Of a stretch of DNA of 64,000 nucleotides, positions 10,150-22,974 are shown in pieces. The notes beneath the pieces are model-generated. The model was not told the DNA's origin. It did not search any database and worked only from the letters and a program-made list of their open reading frames with translations. The stretch's first letter is position 1. Each line of letters starts with the position of its first letter. Source of the DNA: Vidua macroura (Eukaryota; Chordata; Aves; Passeriformes; Viduidae); NCBI RefSeq assembly GCF_024509145.1, contig NC_071580.1, forward strand, positions 22,992,501-23,056,500, read 5' to 3'. The position numbers were made by a program, and so were the translations under genes.

Positions 10150-11640
10150 ATGCCAGCTTGTTAGACAGGGGGCTGGAAGTTACGGATTGCATGGAAGTAA
10201 TACTGGAGGCAGAGAACAAATGTTTCCCACCTAGTGAGAAACACTTCAGAAAGGAAGAGTCATTGCTTAATTGCAGCATGATGGTTGAAAGCAAGAGAGA
10301 GTCCTCTAAAAGCCTAAAGCTTTATCTAAATGAGCAAAATACACAGGATTTTAAAAAATGACAGCTTAAATGTAGAAATGCAACAAGACAGACTGGAAAA
10401 AAGGAGTTAGAGGACCATTTGGAAAAGACATCAAAACTAGTAAAAAATAAATCTTCAAAAACATCAGAATCATGGAGCCTGCCAGAAAAACCTCTAGGGC
10501 TCGTAGATGCTCAGAAATGGCAAATATATTTTTGCATCTGTTGCTCATTGTGAAGAAATGGCAGTTTCCTGTGCTGGTACACTTCTTAAAGAAGAATTCA
10601 TCAGGAAGTCTCTTTCAAATTGATGAATTGGAAAAGGAATTTATGAATCAAATAGAAGTTGCCAAGTAATTTACTAACCCAAGCTTTCTGTAGGAATTCA
10701 AGAACAAGATAGCAAGACTAACTGTGGTGTTCCATAGAAGCACTCCGGTACTTGAGGACTGAAAGATGGCAAATGGGATATGGCTTTCTGAAATGTGCTA
10801 AGGGAAAGCACAGGCTGATGGGCTTGGCATATGCACAAGAAGAAATTGCTATACAATGGTGTATTGAGAATGGAATTACAGGCTACAGGAACAAGAGTCA
10901 GCCTGGTTTTTGTAATGAGTAGTCAGTATGTGCAAAATGTCAGAGCTTTTCTAATGAAATGGCAAATGCATCTGTTCCAGGACCCGTGGTAGTCGGCAGA
11001 CGTATAAATGATTTGGAAAGAATTGAATACTTGTTGTTCATTGCTGTCCTCAATACCTTTGAATCATTGATGATGATGGAAAAAATTTTGTAAGAACCCA
11101 GTGACCCTGAGTGAGTGAGCAGTGAAACACAGACTGACTGTAGTTAAGCAGAGTGATACCTCACTTTGGATATGGGGAGTAGGGAATCAGAGTGGGGAAA
11201 AATCGGATGTGCTCTGTGTTGTTTCTTGCATAAGAACTTGAATTGTGAGAGAAATGCCATCTCAGTGCTCAGGAATGATCCAACAGGTATCTCAAATATT
11301 AGAGTTGTTAGGACAATAAGAGAGAGCAACTTGAGGAGGCTTTATGTGCTAATATCAATGCACAGAACTTCTGCCTCCTGAATACTGTATGTAGTTGTGG
11401 TTCCTCTGCTTCCAATCCAGACCCAAATACACTAAAACTGGATGAAGCAGTGAGAAGATAGCAAGGCTCTTTGAAATCTTGTAAAAGAAATGAACAGTGA
11501 TGCTGAGGCCCTTCAGCATGCAAAAGAGACTCTTGAGGAAAGTGGTAATAAAGGCTATGAAGTCGTGTGGCATGGAGAGAGCAGGTAGAGTTCGATGTCT
11601 CTAATTCAGAACAAGACCTGGAGGACATAAAATTAAGCCA
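10150..11640 (+). mobile_element. Ancient CR1/L3-type LINE ORF2 relic, heavily decayed
   Basis: Several blocks appear in CR1 ORF2 order on the plus strand. GAGCCTGCCAGAAAAACC (about 10473) matches the AAGCCTGCCAGAGAATCG segment ahead of the reverse transcriptase. GAGGACTGAAAGATGGCAAA (about 10755) matches the 'EDWKMANV' region. GTATAAATGATTTGGAAAG (about 11002) matches the 'INDLDEG' region. GAATACTGTATGTAGTTGTGG (about 11382) matches 'EYCVQFW'. The frame is broken by many stops and small indels, so the element is dead and much older than the CR1 tails elsewhere in the window. The start is approximate. The short plus-strand frames at 10158-10361 and 10472-10669 are remnants of this ORF. Confidence 0.55.
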
Positions 11641-11716
11641 TGAGGTTCAGGGTAAGTGTTGCTATTTGTGTGGCCCGTTCTTCTGTGGCTTCCTAGCTCC
11701 TGGTTTGGCCACTGCT

Positions 11717-12171
11717 AGAGGCTATCGGATAATCGACCCCCAACGCCTCGGGAGAATGAGCTCTGAACTCCAATGATTTCAGAAGGCTAATTAATTACTT
11801 TATTATACTATAACTATATTACACTAACGAGGACTATCACTAACTAACTAACTAGAAAACCTGTGGATCCAACTGGTCCATGAATCCAAAACACCATCAC
11901 CAGAATCCAATCAAGCAATCACCTTGGGTAAACAATCTCCATATCACATTCCACATGGGCACAAACAGAGAGCAGCGAATGAGATAAGAATTGGTTTGAT
12001 TCTCTTTTCTCTGCTTCTCTCAGAGCTTCTCTCAGGAGAAATCCTGAGAAAGCCAAGTCTCTCTCTGTTCAGAGGTCGTGTGAATACCACAAGAGGCAGC
12101 ACAGTGGGTTGCGTGGGCCCTTCTGCCTCCTCTGTGGTTGTCTCGTGTTTGGCTTGAGGTAATTTGGGAAA
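11717..12171 (-). mobile_element. Solo LTR, ERVK-like passerine family L2
   Basis: The minus strand reads as an LTR: an AATAAAG polyadenylation signal (plus-strand complement at 11799-11804) lies about 80 bases from the 3' end, followed by a U5-like segment that includes TTGGAGTTCAGAGCTCATTC. The sequence resembles an abundant songbird ERVK LTR known to me, with its characteristic TTAGTTAGTTAGT stretch. An 8-bp word CCACTGCT flanks it at 11709-11716 and 12172-12179, consistent with a target duplication, though the exact termini are ambiguous (they do not read cleanly as TG...CA). The antisense 88-codon frame at 11944-12210 is part of the LTR. No internal retroviral region is present. Confidence 0.7.
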
Positions 12172-12179
12172 CCACTGCT

Positions 12180-15052
12180 GCAAGTGTTCACAGCAGAATT
12201 GGCCTCTCATCAGGATCTCTGTTCATTCTCTCTAGAGTTAATTCCAAATCAGAAATCAGGCAGTTGGGTTGACAGCTGCTTATCCTGACTAGACAACTTG
12301 TTTTTTTAAGAGTTCTGCAGTAAATTTGTTTTGTCATTATTTCAGAGCCACTCCATGTGTGTGGGACAGTGAGGAAGGTCTGAACAGCACCTCCACAGCC
12401 ACGCTGAATAGCTGGACCCCAGGCCCAAGGCAGAGATCCAGGCTGCCTCTCACTGGGGCACAGGGATACAGAGGCAGGAAATTGTAGCCCCAGGCAATGA
12501 AACAGGAACGGTGTGTTTGGGTTTGCAGTGATTGTGTTTTAGTTTCAGCAGTATCATGAAAATCAAAACGTTGTGAGTAATTCTAAAAGACTACAGAAAC
12601 CCAAAGATAAAAGTGAGAGTGTCCGATATGTTTTACAATGTTAAAACAACTCAGCTCAGGCTGGGTCACTGCCAGCCTCTTGATAAAGTCTGTGCTTTTG
12701 CATTCCAAGCAACAAAAGACTAAATTACAAAGAACATACTGACCCTTTATATGCAACTGTAGAGGGGAAGAGAAATCTCAGCAAGTATTGAAATTTTTCT
12801 TTGAAGAATATTTTCATGTTACTTTCAGAGATGAAAGGTAAGAGCAAGGTATGGATAGAGACTAAAGAGGTTAAGGGAGTAGTGGAGAGTACATATCCAC
12901 ACATGGAAGTTGCTAGAAATGGTGTGTTAATCTGAAGGCAGGGGTGTTGGGAATCTCACTCTTATAAAGAGTGATTTAGGGGAGAATGTTGTGTGGAATC
13001 AGTAAGTTTTAGCTATACGGAAAAACTTCACAAATTTTTCACTTCTGAGTGCCTGGCTCTCACAGCTGACTTAGTACAGATGTGAATAAGTTTGTTTTTG
13101 GGATACATGGCTGTAGTACTGGACTTCCATCTTGATGATATCCTTTAGTACCTTACTGGTCTTCCCTTTACTGAAAGATTCTCAGGTAAGGTGGATTAGG
13201 TGGTCTCTGGTTTAGGACACAGGACTGATCTTCTTACATAGTTACACTGAGAAATGCAATGCCATGTGGAATTTAAGATTTCCACAAGTGCAGCACCAAG
13301 TAGTTCTGTGTGGTGCCATATCAATAGGAAACCAGTTGAATTGCTCACCACAGGAGATGGGCACTTGACCATTCAGGTCAAACCACGGCCACACATGCTG
13401 CACATCGACCAAGCATAAACCCTTCCAGCTTTTTCAAGCACCTAAATCAATTTGAAATACTTAGTGTTGGTTCTCATGGCCTGCAGGCATCCACGATCAA
13501 ATGCAGCAAGCTGGCTTTCCCAGGACAGAATGCAAAACATCTCACAGCAGATGCTCAGTGGAGCAGTGAGGTTACCCTCTCCCCCACATGCACAGTAGGA
13601 GGGAAGGGAGAATGTAAGTGGGAGAAGCCCCAGTAGCCATTACAATGCCCTGCAGATTCTTCAGAACAGGACAGTGGGCTCTCTCAAATAGGAACAACCT
13701 TGCTGTGGATTCGTAACCTTTCAACACAAGGTTTAAGGCCAAATGTCTCTGTCCAATCCCTCACACTGATTTCACATAGGTAAAGAAAGTTCTTATTCTT
13801 TACCTGGGTTGGGATTACTGAATTCAGATTCGTGTGCTGCTGTGTGCCTGATCTTTAGAACTGCTGGGACACCTAGACAGGTACTCCCTGCTAGCTGTAA
13901 GTGGAAATTAAAATAAGAAACACTAGAAATGCTGATAGATCCAGAACGATCAGATACAGTAATATGTGAACTGAGTGCTAAGACATTGCTATAGACCATA
14001 CATGGCATGAATCATCCCAATTAAATGGAAGAATTTACTTAGCCACACGAAAAAATTATGCCCTGATGTTGAAAGCTACTAGTTTGTTTTACTTTTTTCT
14101 GGCACTTTATGTTTTCTGAAGGCTTAAAGAACTCCAGACTCTTAACTCCCATGATGAGTGTTCTAAAAATGAACATTAAAAATGCTTTCTGATTGTTTTG
14201 AGTTTGGTAATGACTTGATACGATAAATAAATCAAGCAGTTCCCAATCCAAATGTAGTGTCTGGCTTTGGAAATACAGTGTGCTCCCTTCTTTCCTGAGT
14301 GAAATAGGTCTGAACAGCTGGAACAAATGTTCTTGTCACTAAATTATAAATTACAGCTGTCGAGAGCAAAACATTTAGTTCCAGCACTCAAGAAATAGAT
14401 TTTTAAGAAGCCTTCCTATTTATCAGTTTAGCCATTGATTATGTGTGTAAGGTCATTGAATCAGAGCAGTAATGAATGGAATTCTTGATTGCTCAAATGC
14501 CAGACTAAATGTACCCACAGTTTTACATCCAGGAGTTTGATAATCCCTAAGAATGCCTCAGAGCATTCCAGGAACTGATGCTATGTGTAAGCACTAATGT
14601 ACTCCCCCTCTGATCACCAGGAGCATGTTTGCTGAGTAGGAGGGGAAGGTAAATTTACTTCCATGAGCTCCCTACTTGTGAGGTTTTCAGTCTGTCAAGA
14701 GAGCAGTTTAATTCCCAATGGTTAGGATTGCCTTGAGAGGCTGTGGAGTGGCAGGAGATCAGGGTTAGGGTCAGACTGAGCTTCCTGGCATTTAACTGAC
14801 TGCCTTCTTTCCCTTGGTGCAAGAGGCAGGAGTAGGAGGATGGCCAAAGCTGTTCCAAAGTAAATATGATCTGCAATCACAACCTGCCGTGTTTTTCAGA
14901 CTTGTCTTGAGGTGAAACCTGAAATTAGCATGTCAATTTGCCCCAGTGTTCATTTATTTTTAATATTGCTCCTGATACCTGGATTTGAACAGCTTTATTT
15001 TCCATGTCTGCTGACAGCTTCAGTCTTCACCAGTGTAGAGGGAAGGACTGGC
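12180..15052. other. Unique noncoding sequence
   Basis: No gene, RNA or mobile element could be supported in this stretch. It is AT-rich, with only short open frames. Confidence 0.45.
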
Positions 15053-15090
15053 TTCAACCGTTTCTTCAACCTTTTCTTCAACCTTTTCAG
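15053..15090 (+). repeat. 12-bp tandem repeat, about 3 copies
   Basis: The unit TTCAACCTTTTC is repeated about three times with one G substitution in the first copy. It is a small local tandem duplication. Confidence 0.75.
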
Positions 15091-16735
15091 TTTTGTACCC
15101 TTGTTTTCACAAATCTCTGCTAATTACAGTTGGTTTTTGAGCAGAAAGTTAAGGAATATCTGCAGGGTGCTTGTGACTCTGCTGTGCTTGCACACTGTTC
15201 CTGTGTTCAAGATTTGTGTGAAATCATCACTTCAGCATCTTTTAGATGCCATTCTTCAATGGAAATAGCTCAGATGTGCAAGTAAGTGTTACAGATCCCT
15301 TTGAAGTGATGTGCAGTTGGGAAGAGCTATAATAAGAGAGGAAAAATTGTGTTCTTGTGCTTGCAGAAATACCTGAAAACCATTTTTCTTAAAGATATGT
15401 CATGGGGTTGACAGCTACAGGTTCTGATGCCTTTTATGCTGCTTCCTCCACAGCTCAAGTGTTCTTTCTGGGTGTCTCATGGAACGTGCATTGGGAAGTT
15501 TTTTTCCAGGCTGAACACTTACAGGTTTGTTTTTTTTTTTTTCTTTGCCTTTCATTCTATATAAAACTCACAGGAACCAAGTTATCTTTGATTCCTCTGG
15601 TGCTATTCAAAAGTATATGGAAAAACGAGAGGGTAGACTCAAGAGGGAGAGGGGGCACAATCTTTGCATAGGTTTCTTTAAACAGAAAGCCAAAAAACAT
15701 CTGTACAGATCTGATCCACAGTCTGAAGCTGGCTGCTGTCCCCTCCACAGCCTGTTCCTTCTTCATAACTGCAGAATTTGCATTGAGAAGGCAAAAATTA
15801 CCTCTAGAGAAGACCTGTAAAAGAATCCCCCAGCACAAACAAAAACCAGACAGCAGCTAGAGTAAGAGGCAGAAGCAGTTTCAGCTGAACAGGAGCTGGA
15901 GAAGGAAATAGGAAGCACTTGGGCATCAGGTGTGAACTGGTAACTCAGCAATCTATTAAATAAATTAATCCTTTTTATCTCTGAGGAATAACAATAAGTT
16001 TTGTAGCTCCCTTTGCCTTCTCCTCAGTGTATTGAGTAAATACCTTTCTGTAGGCTGCTGGCAAACTCTGCATTCTGTACTGTAGCAGGGAATCCAAAAT
16101 TGTGCTATGAAGATTTTTTCTGCCTCTTTTGGAAAAGCACACAAATATTCTCTGGGCAGGTTATTTTCACTTGGAAATTCACTTTCAAAAAATGTTTCTT
16201 CAGTAAAGTAGGTTATTCAAATTGCAAGAAAAGGGAAAAGTATGTTGACCAAATGGGCAAAATGAATTCGTTAGGAAATTAAGTCTGGACAGAGCATCTC
16301 TGTCCAGATGGTGTCTCAGCTCAAAAAATTCAGCTTGAATAACAGAGTATTTTTGTTTCCTTAGTATAAACCATGAATGCTTTGCTTTTGGGGACATAAA
16401 TATGTTTTAAAACTAGAGTGACTGCGGAGTTAGCACAGCTTGCAAGTTAAAGACTAGATCTTGCTCCTGGTAGGTATCTATTTCCCTTGCATTTGCTGTA
16501 TATTGTATTCCTGTCCCTCTTTCTCTGCTCAGTCTGAGCTCAGAGTTGCTATGTAGAATGGCCATTATGGGGTCAGATGCAGCATTTACAACACTCTGGA
16601 GTTATATCAAATGCCTTTATGGAATGTATTTGCAATAAAATTATCACAATTTTATTACGGGCTAAGGAACCCTGTATTCCAATTTCTTATTGTCGAATTT
16701 ACATTTTAAATTTACATTTTGAGCTCACTTAACTG
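15091..16735. other. Unique noncoding sequence
   Basis: Nothing recognisable beyond a T run at 15527-15542. The open frames on both strands at 15527-15838 overlap one another and look like chance. Confidence 0.45.
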
Positions 16736-16760
16736 GTGTATATATATAATTATACCTATT

Positions 16761-16800
<40 letters not shown>

Positions 16801-16840
16801 ATTATATACATATACACACATACATACATGTATACATGCA
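16736..16840. repeat. (TA)n / TATG-CACA microsatellite
   Basis: An uninterrupted TA run of about 14 units (16765-16792) is flanked by degenerate TA, TACA and TACATG repeats. The complex is near-palindromic and could extrude cruciforms. The tyrosine/isoleucine-rich frames over it are artefacts. Confidence 0.92.
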
Positions 16841-18837
16841 CCTCTTTCCAGTGCAGCTGCAGTTTTATTCTGTGCTCTTCAAACAGTATCTCTTGGCCAA
16901 CAATAAAAGAGGAAAAGACCACCAGAAACTGGGCAGTGCTCAATATCTCACTCTAAGCCCTCTCCTCCAGGGGCTGCAATATAGGAAGATGGATTTTTAA
17001 TGTACACAGGCCAAATGTCAGTATATACTTCCTTTATTATATATTACTTTATTCACTAATTGTGGTAGGAATGGGGAAAGATGCTTTTTAGATTTAAAAT
17101 AGTTTCCGGTTTTTAAACTCTTTGAGATTTGGAATCATTCAAAAACATGTTTGTGGAAGCATGTGAGTCAGTTTGAGGCCTCCTTCATGGCTGTCAGTAA
17201 CTACATAATGGGTTCCAACGAGGATGGCTGTCCCAAATTGCCACATGTTAAGTACAAACCTATCAGTCTTTTTAATCCAAAATGCCATTTATTTTTCTTT
17301 CATCTCATGTACTTAGTAGACTCCTGAACCCTACTTAGAGGGGAAACTAACCTATGTCTATGAAACAGAAGAGGGCTTGGGATTTTTTGTTAGTATTACT
17401 TTTTAATATACTAAGAATTTCACATTTTTCATCCTCACAGTTTCTTACAAAGTCAATGATTTTAAATTGGCTCATGAAATGTTTTGAAGAATAAATTATT
17501 TCCTTTTTGCTTTGAACTAAAGGAAGAGTAATTAAGTAGTGCTGAACTGAACAAACAACCATTACTTTTAGGTACCACAGCCTTATTTCCCTATTATTTT
17601 TTATAGGTTAGTCAAGCTGTAAATTACCCAGGAAAGCCCTCAGGTAAACCTTTTTCTAATTATCTGATGTGGCTCCCTGCTTTTAAACCAAGAGCTAACA
17701 GCTGAAGACTTGTGCTGTAGTGAAGGATGAAAAATTGAAAGAGATTAAAACAGTTCAATATGAAAATAATCGTTTGTTTCACAGCTGCTCTGAACATGGT
17801 CCCACCCAGAAGGCAGATTGTGAGAAAGGCTGAAAGACTACAAAAAGATTAAAATAACTAAATGCTGAAATGGTGGAATATGCTTAGTGTGGGGGTAAGC
17901 AGATAGCTGAGTGGTGTTTCCTCTACACAAATCACTCTAGGTTCAAGTTCTTTGGGCATAGTCACACAGAAATAAAATAAATCATATACTGTGGTCATTT
18001 GCACTGTTATCTCATACACTCCTTCATTTTCTTTCTGTCCATCTTCACAGTCTGTGGCTTGGAAGACCTACAGCATATTTTATAGGTAGAATAACAGCTG
18101 GGAATACTGTGTGTACTGCATGTAACTTCAAGTTTTTGGGTTTTTTTGTTAGGGAGCGCCATTATCAGCTCTTATCCACTAATCATTTTTATGCCCTCTT
18201 ATGCAGGCTTATCCTTGGAAGGCATAGATTTTATTGGAGCACAGTCTAGAAAATGTTCAGGTTTTGTTTAATGAGTAGAAATGTTGGTTTCACAAGTTCT
18301 TGAAATTCTCTTCTTTAGTTACACTATGTTGTTAACTCTGGTATCTGAAGGTAAAATATGCCTTAATGCACTAAAGGAGGAAAAACTGGCAGCTGAAAAA
18401 AACAGGAGAATTTTCCTGCACCAGATTCTTGTCTGTTCCAGCGCAATAAAAAAGAACTATTTAAATGTTAATTGACTTAATAATGCAACTTCACAAACTG
18501 AGATTCAGTCCTTGCCTCCTGCAGTGTCCTAAGGCCTGAAAAAGGTTCAGTGTGTCCATATCCCTCAGGAGCACTTGGAAAAGGGGCAGTGGCAGTCTCA
18601 GTGACCTGAGGCTCAGTTCTTTGCCCTCCCATTCTGAGGGGCTGTGTGTCCTTTGCAGCAGTTTTGCAGCTGGAGGTGTCACACAGCAGTGCAGGGGACG
18701 CCTGTCCCAGAGCAAAGACAGAGGCTTTACCACAGCTCTTGCCTGTACAGAATTCCTGCCTCTGCCCCATGTCTGATGGAGCAAAGGCAACAAGAGTGAA
18801 AATATGGAAATTAATTTTTGTGTCTCTGGGGCTATGG
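16841..18837. other. Unique noncoding sequence
   Basis: No element is recognised. A short A-box/B-box-like pair at 17904-17950 was considered and rejected as a tRNA. Confidence 0.4.
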
Positions 18838-18920
18838 TTTTTTTTTGTTTGTTTGTTTGGTTGTTTTTGTTTGTTTGTTTGTTTGGTTTTTTGTTGTTTT
18901 GTTTTTTGTTTGGCTTTTTC
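18838..18920. repeat. (TTTG)n-like low-complexity tract
   Basis: T runs interrupted every three to five bases by single G, with several perfect GTTT units. No flanking duplication marks it as a retroposon tail. Confidence 0.85.
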
Positions 18921-20280
18921 TGTAATGCATCGTTGTTAACACTATTTTAGCTCTTTACTCCTCATTTTATGTGTATCTACCTCTCTGGATTTACTCTGGG
19001 TCTGGTGTTGCACTGCCCTTGGACAGTGGACAACGGGAGCAGTTGACCAGCTGTCCTGGTCTAAACCCGTGCACATGGAGTGAAGAAGTGTATGTAACCC
19101 CTCACTCACCTGAGATTCAGAGGGCCTCTGATCTACTGGCACAGGGGTCTATTCCATCCTCCCAGCTTTGTTAGCTTTTAAATCAGCAGGTCTGGTCATT
19201 AGCAGAGATTTTGTACTTATATGTCAACACAAATTAGAATTATTTATTTTTCTTATGGGAATAGTATTGACTGTTAACTCTGTTTCCTTGCAGTGATAGT
19301 TCCTGTTCCATGAGATAACTATTTTTTTTTTCTGGTTATAGCTACCTGTCCTAAGACTTATTTTGATATTTGCACTTGAGAAGCTCTGCCAGGACAAAAT
19401 ACGTTTTTTCCATAGTTTATATGTCTGATAAATTCTGGTTTTGGAGCAGTAATATTTTGGAGCAGTAATATATTGGTGGGATTTAAAGATATGCTGGATC
19501 TAATCTTCCAAGAGTTGAGAAAAATATTCATTAGAATGCATTGTCTCTTGCTGAGTTTGACCTTCACTACCCTGCTGGAGTGCAGTACAATTTTTTATCT
19601 GTTTTTTTTTCTGCTTTTCCTCCTTGGATGATAATGAAAGTGAAGCAGTTTGCCTGTCCAGCCTTAGTTCTGCACAGTCTTGGTGCCTTCCTGCCATTCA
19701 GTCTCCTCCTGAGGTCAGTGTCCCTGTGCCTGTGTCGTCAAATCTCCATTTTTTTGTCTTGGCTCCTGGCTTTGACAAGCAGGTAATGAAGTAGTTTTGT
19801 TTTCTGTACTGCCCTCACGCTCAGGAGCTTGTGCTGTGTGTTGGGCATGCATGGTAATGCTACCCTGGGTTTTAGAGCTTAATGTGTTGACAGTTCCTGC
19901 AGTCTGTGTTTACTGCAGAAGCAGAGACTCCCTTTTCATCATTTTGTTATTTCAAACGTTGTTCAGTCCTCTGGAGGAATACATAATATTAGCACTGGAG
20001 TAGCAATACTTTCAAAACTAACAATTAAGTGCAATGGTGCCACTGGTCTGATCAACACCCAGTCACCTGTGCAGGGCCAGGAAAGGGGGAGAGAGACACC
20101 TTTCCTCTCCTCCAGCTCTTACTGGAAGTAAACAGTGCCTGAACTCTGCTGCTACTGCATTTGCACTATTAAGAAGTGTGACTTAAGGAACGTGCTTGGC
20201 ACAGAAATAAAAGACAAAAGCTGCTGTTGAGGTGTTATATCCCACACTGAGAAGGGACAGTTCATTTCCCTGTAACTACC
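18921..20280. other. Unique noncoding sequence with one small tandem duplication
   Basis: At 19439-19470 a 16-bp unit (TTTTGGAGCAGTAATA) is present twice with no mismatch. Otherwise no gene or mobile element is recognised. Confidence 0.45.
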
Positions 20281-20510
20281 ATTTCATCAACATAAAAGTT
20301 TCACTAAATTCCACAGTTTGTGGTGATTTGTGCTAATACCATTCCATCAATATAAAAGTGTCACTAAATTCCACAGTTTGTGGTGATTTGTGCTGATATC
20401 ATTCCATCAATATAAAAGTGTCACTAAATTCCACAGTTTGTGGTGATTTGTGCTGATATCATTCCATCAATATAGCAGTTTCACTAAATTCCACAGATTG
20501 TGGTGAATGG
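20281..20510. repeat. Minisatellite: 60-bp unit, nearly four copies
   Basis: Units begin at 20281, 20341, 20401 and 20461 with an exact 60-base period. Units two and three are almost identical, unit one differs at a few sites, and unit four is truncated after TGGTGAATGG. Each unit contains CCACAGTTTGTGG (CCACAGATTGTGG in the last), a 5-bp inverted repeat around a 3-base loop, set within AAATT...TGATTT. TGTGGT, the core of RUNX-type sites, therefore recurs once per unit. Confidence 0.95.
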
Positions 20511-22974
20511 GCTACAGCTGTGAGCAGCAGGTGAGCAGCACTGACAGCAATGAGCCATGGGGTGCCCAGGGGCACTGACCAACCTCCAAAGGGAACAGAG
20601 GGCACACAGGGGCACTGCATGAACATGAGGGGATAAAAGGCTGGGCTAAAGAATAAGAAGGGTGGCTGCTTGCAGCTCTCTGAAGTGGTGTGGTGTTGCT
20701 CTGTATGGGAGAATGCTTAAAGCCTTCTGGGATTTTGTAGTGGCACTCTGTGTGTTGTGCTGTCTCAACTGTAACATCCCAAGAGTGTTAGAATTGGTGG
20801 AAAAGACTGCAGGTAAGCTTGGGGTTTCAGAGCAATTGCATGTAAAACTCTCCCTTGACCTCACAATTAACCTCTTAATACGTTGTGAGATTTTTCCAGC
20901 TCAAACTGAGGAACTCCAGCACGATGCCATGAATACATTTATTTGGGATGGAAAGTGGAGGAGGTGATTATTGGTATTGTTCATTCTGTTTTCAGAGAAG
21001 CCTTCCAAAGCCTGAATGCTGTAGTTTTCACTGAATTTACATGGCTAACAAGCAGATCCAGGGCTGACCCTTTCACATGTGGAAACATGATTAAGTTTTA
21101 GGGTGTTGAGGTGCCAGGCCTGTGTCTGAGTCAGTGACATCACAGGGAGCAATATCTCTGCAAGCAGCCACGCAGTTGCTTTTCCAGGGCTAAAACTCTC
21201 AGATTGGAACACCAGTTGTATATCCCAGTAACTGTTTTCTATCTTTCCAAATTCCATGGAAGGTTGCTGTGTTCATCCCAACAAGTGTGGCACAGTGGTT
21301 CATACCCTGGACAACTGGAAGCCAACTCTGAGCACATTTTGCACTCAAAAATTTTATATTGATTTGTGATCATGGTTCTGCATGCTATGAATCAAAGGGG
21401 GGCATTCCTGAGGGTTGCTGATCATCTCTGCAAGTTTTTGGCTGGGTCTGTTCCTCTCGTGAACCTTTTGAAGTGTTGCTCGTCACTGACTGATGGATGA
21501 GGCTCTGGAACAGTTATAATTAAGATAGTGTTCACCCTGTCATAATTACAGGATGCAGCAATTTTATTAGCTTGGATTATTTATTAGTCACAGCAATCAA
21601 AGCCACGTTTTGATCAGCCACAGGAGGACCTGACAGAACATGGATGTTAACATTAGGTGTCCAATGTGTTCATTTGCAGACCTGTCATATTTGTCATGCT
21701 GGCAGTAAATGGTGCTAAACTGCTTTTTCAATAGATTCATTAGTGTTAACCTTTTGGGTTGATACCTCTGTCACAATTTTTACATTTTTTTTCCAAGCGT
21801 ATCAAATATGAAGATTTAAATTATGCTTATTATAAAGAAATGTGATTTTATTAAAATGGGATTATATTAAATGAATAAAAGTCTTTAATTGTTATGGTTT
21901 ATTTATTTTGGCCTAATGTGTCTCAGCTGCTACCTCAAATTTCCTTAAGAAATGCTTGTTTTTATTCTTAAACAAAACTGGATCCTGTAGCTATTAAAAG
22001 AAGAGTTAAGAGATGCTCTCAGGAGTTTTGAATTATTCTCAGTTCTGAAGTTCTTTGCCATGCCAGTGCTCCACCAAAGAGGCCATTTTACATGTTTAGC
22101 AGAGAGGTCTGAATTAGCTGCATGAATTAGCAGATGATAACTTAGTTAATGATCATTAAAGCAGAGAATGTAGCTTATGATTTTATTTTCATTTGGACCT
22201 TCTTTTATTTGGTTACTTTAATGGTGGATCTTCATTGCCAGTGTAGGGTTCGTGAGATAAGATTCCTGTAGAAAAAACTTAAATTACAGTTTCTTGTCTG
22301 ATGAATGGCTATAGCTGCTGTATAAAGAAACAATAGGGTTAATTTCAGCTGGCATTGACTATTACACTTTCCTGAAAATCTGTTATCACACAGGCTCAGG
22401 CAGCGAGGTTGAGGAACACACAAGAGAGGAAGTTAAAATATGCCAGTGCACCAAAGTGAAGCCGGCTCTAGCTCCAGTTGGTTTTCTAGCAGTGGCACAA
22501 CACAGAGTAGCAATGGGCATGTGGCTGCAGAGCCTTGGCATGGCTTGTGCTAAATGTGAGCAGGGCTGGCACAGGAACCTTCAGCTGGCAGCTGTGGGGC
22601 TTGCCCTGCTGGGTTTGACAGGTAACTCTGACCTGGGTGGGTGCTGCTGTGAGTATCCTGCTGCACTCTGCCACGGGGGCAGCTGTGCTGGGGAGATGGG
22701 AATAAAGCTGCCTCTCTAAACCACTGCTTCATTCTCATCCCTGGAAAAAGGTCCTGGACTTACTTCTGTGCTATAAACCACTTGATCATGTTGGTGAGGC
22801 TTTTTGCTGCTTAAAAAATGTAAGTTTATTTGTACAGCTCTCTTGTCGCAACTGAGCAGTAAAGTTTTTCCTGAGGCCTTTGGTCAGTGGAACAGTTGCT
22901 GCTGTCTCTGCTAAGCATGAGAGTCCTTCTGGCACTTGGAATCTGTAGCAAATGGCTTAGATTTTACACATGTA
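20511..22974. other. Unique noncoding sequence with an AT-rich block
   Basis: No exon or repeat family is recognised. The interval 21510-21910 is unusually AT-rich but complex (not simple repeat), with many TAATTA/TTTATT words, a composition compatible with a conserved noncoding element. A 101-codon open frame at 20662-20967 has no recognisable motif. Confidence 0.4.

Noticed and set aside
16725..17000. Tyrosine/isoleucine-rich frames
   Set aside because: They are translations of the TA microsatellite.
17904..17950. tRNA-like A box (TAGCTGAGTGG) and B box (GGTTCAAGTTC)
   Set aside because: The boxes are only about 25 bases apart, too close for a normal tRNA, and no acceptor stem or anticodon arm can be formed. 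It may be a chance match or a SINE scrap.
20281..20510. CRISPR-like array
   Set aside because: The 60-bp units are contiguous tandem copies with no unique spacers, in vertebrate DNA.
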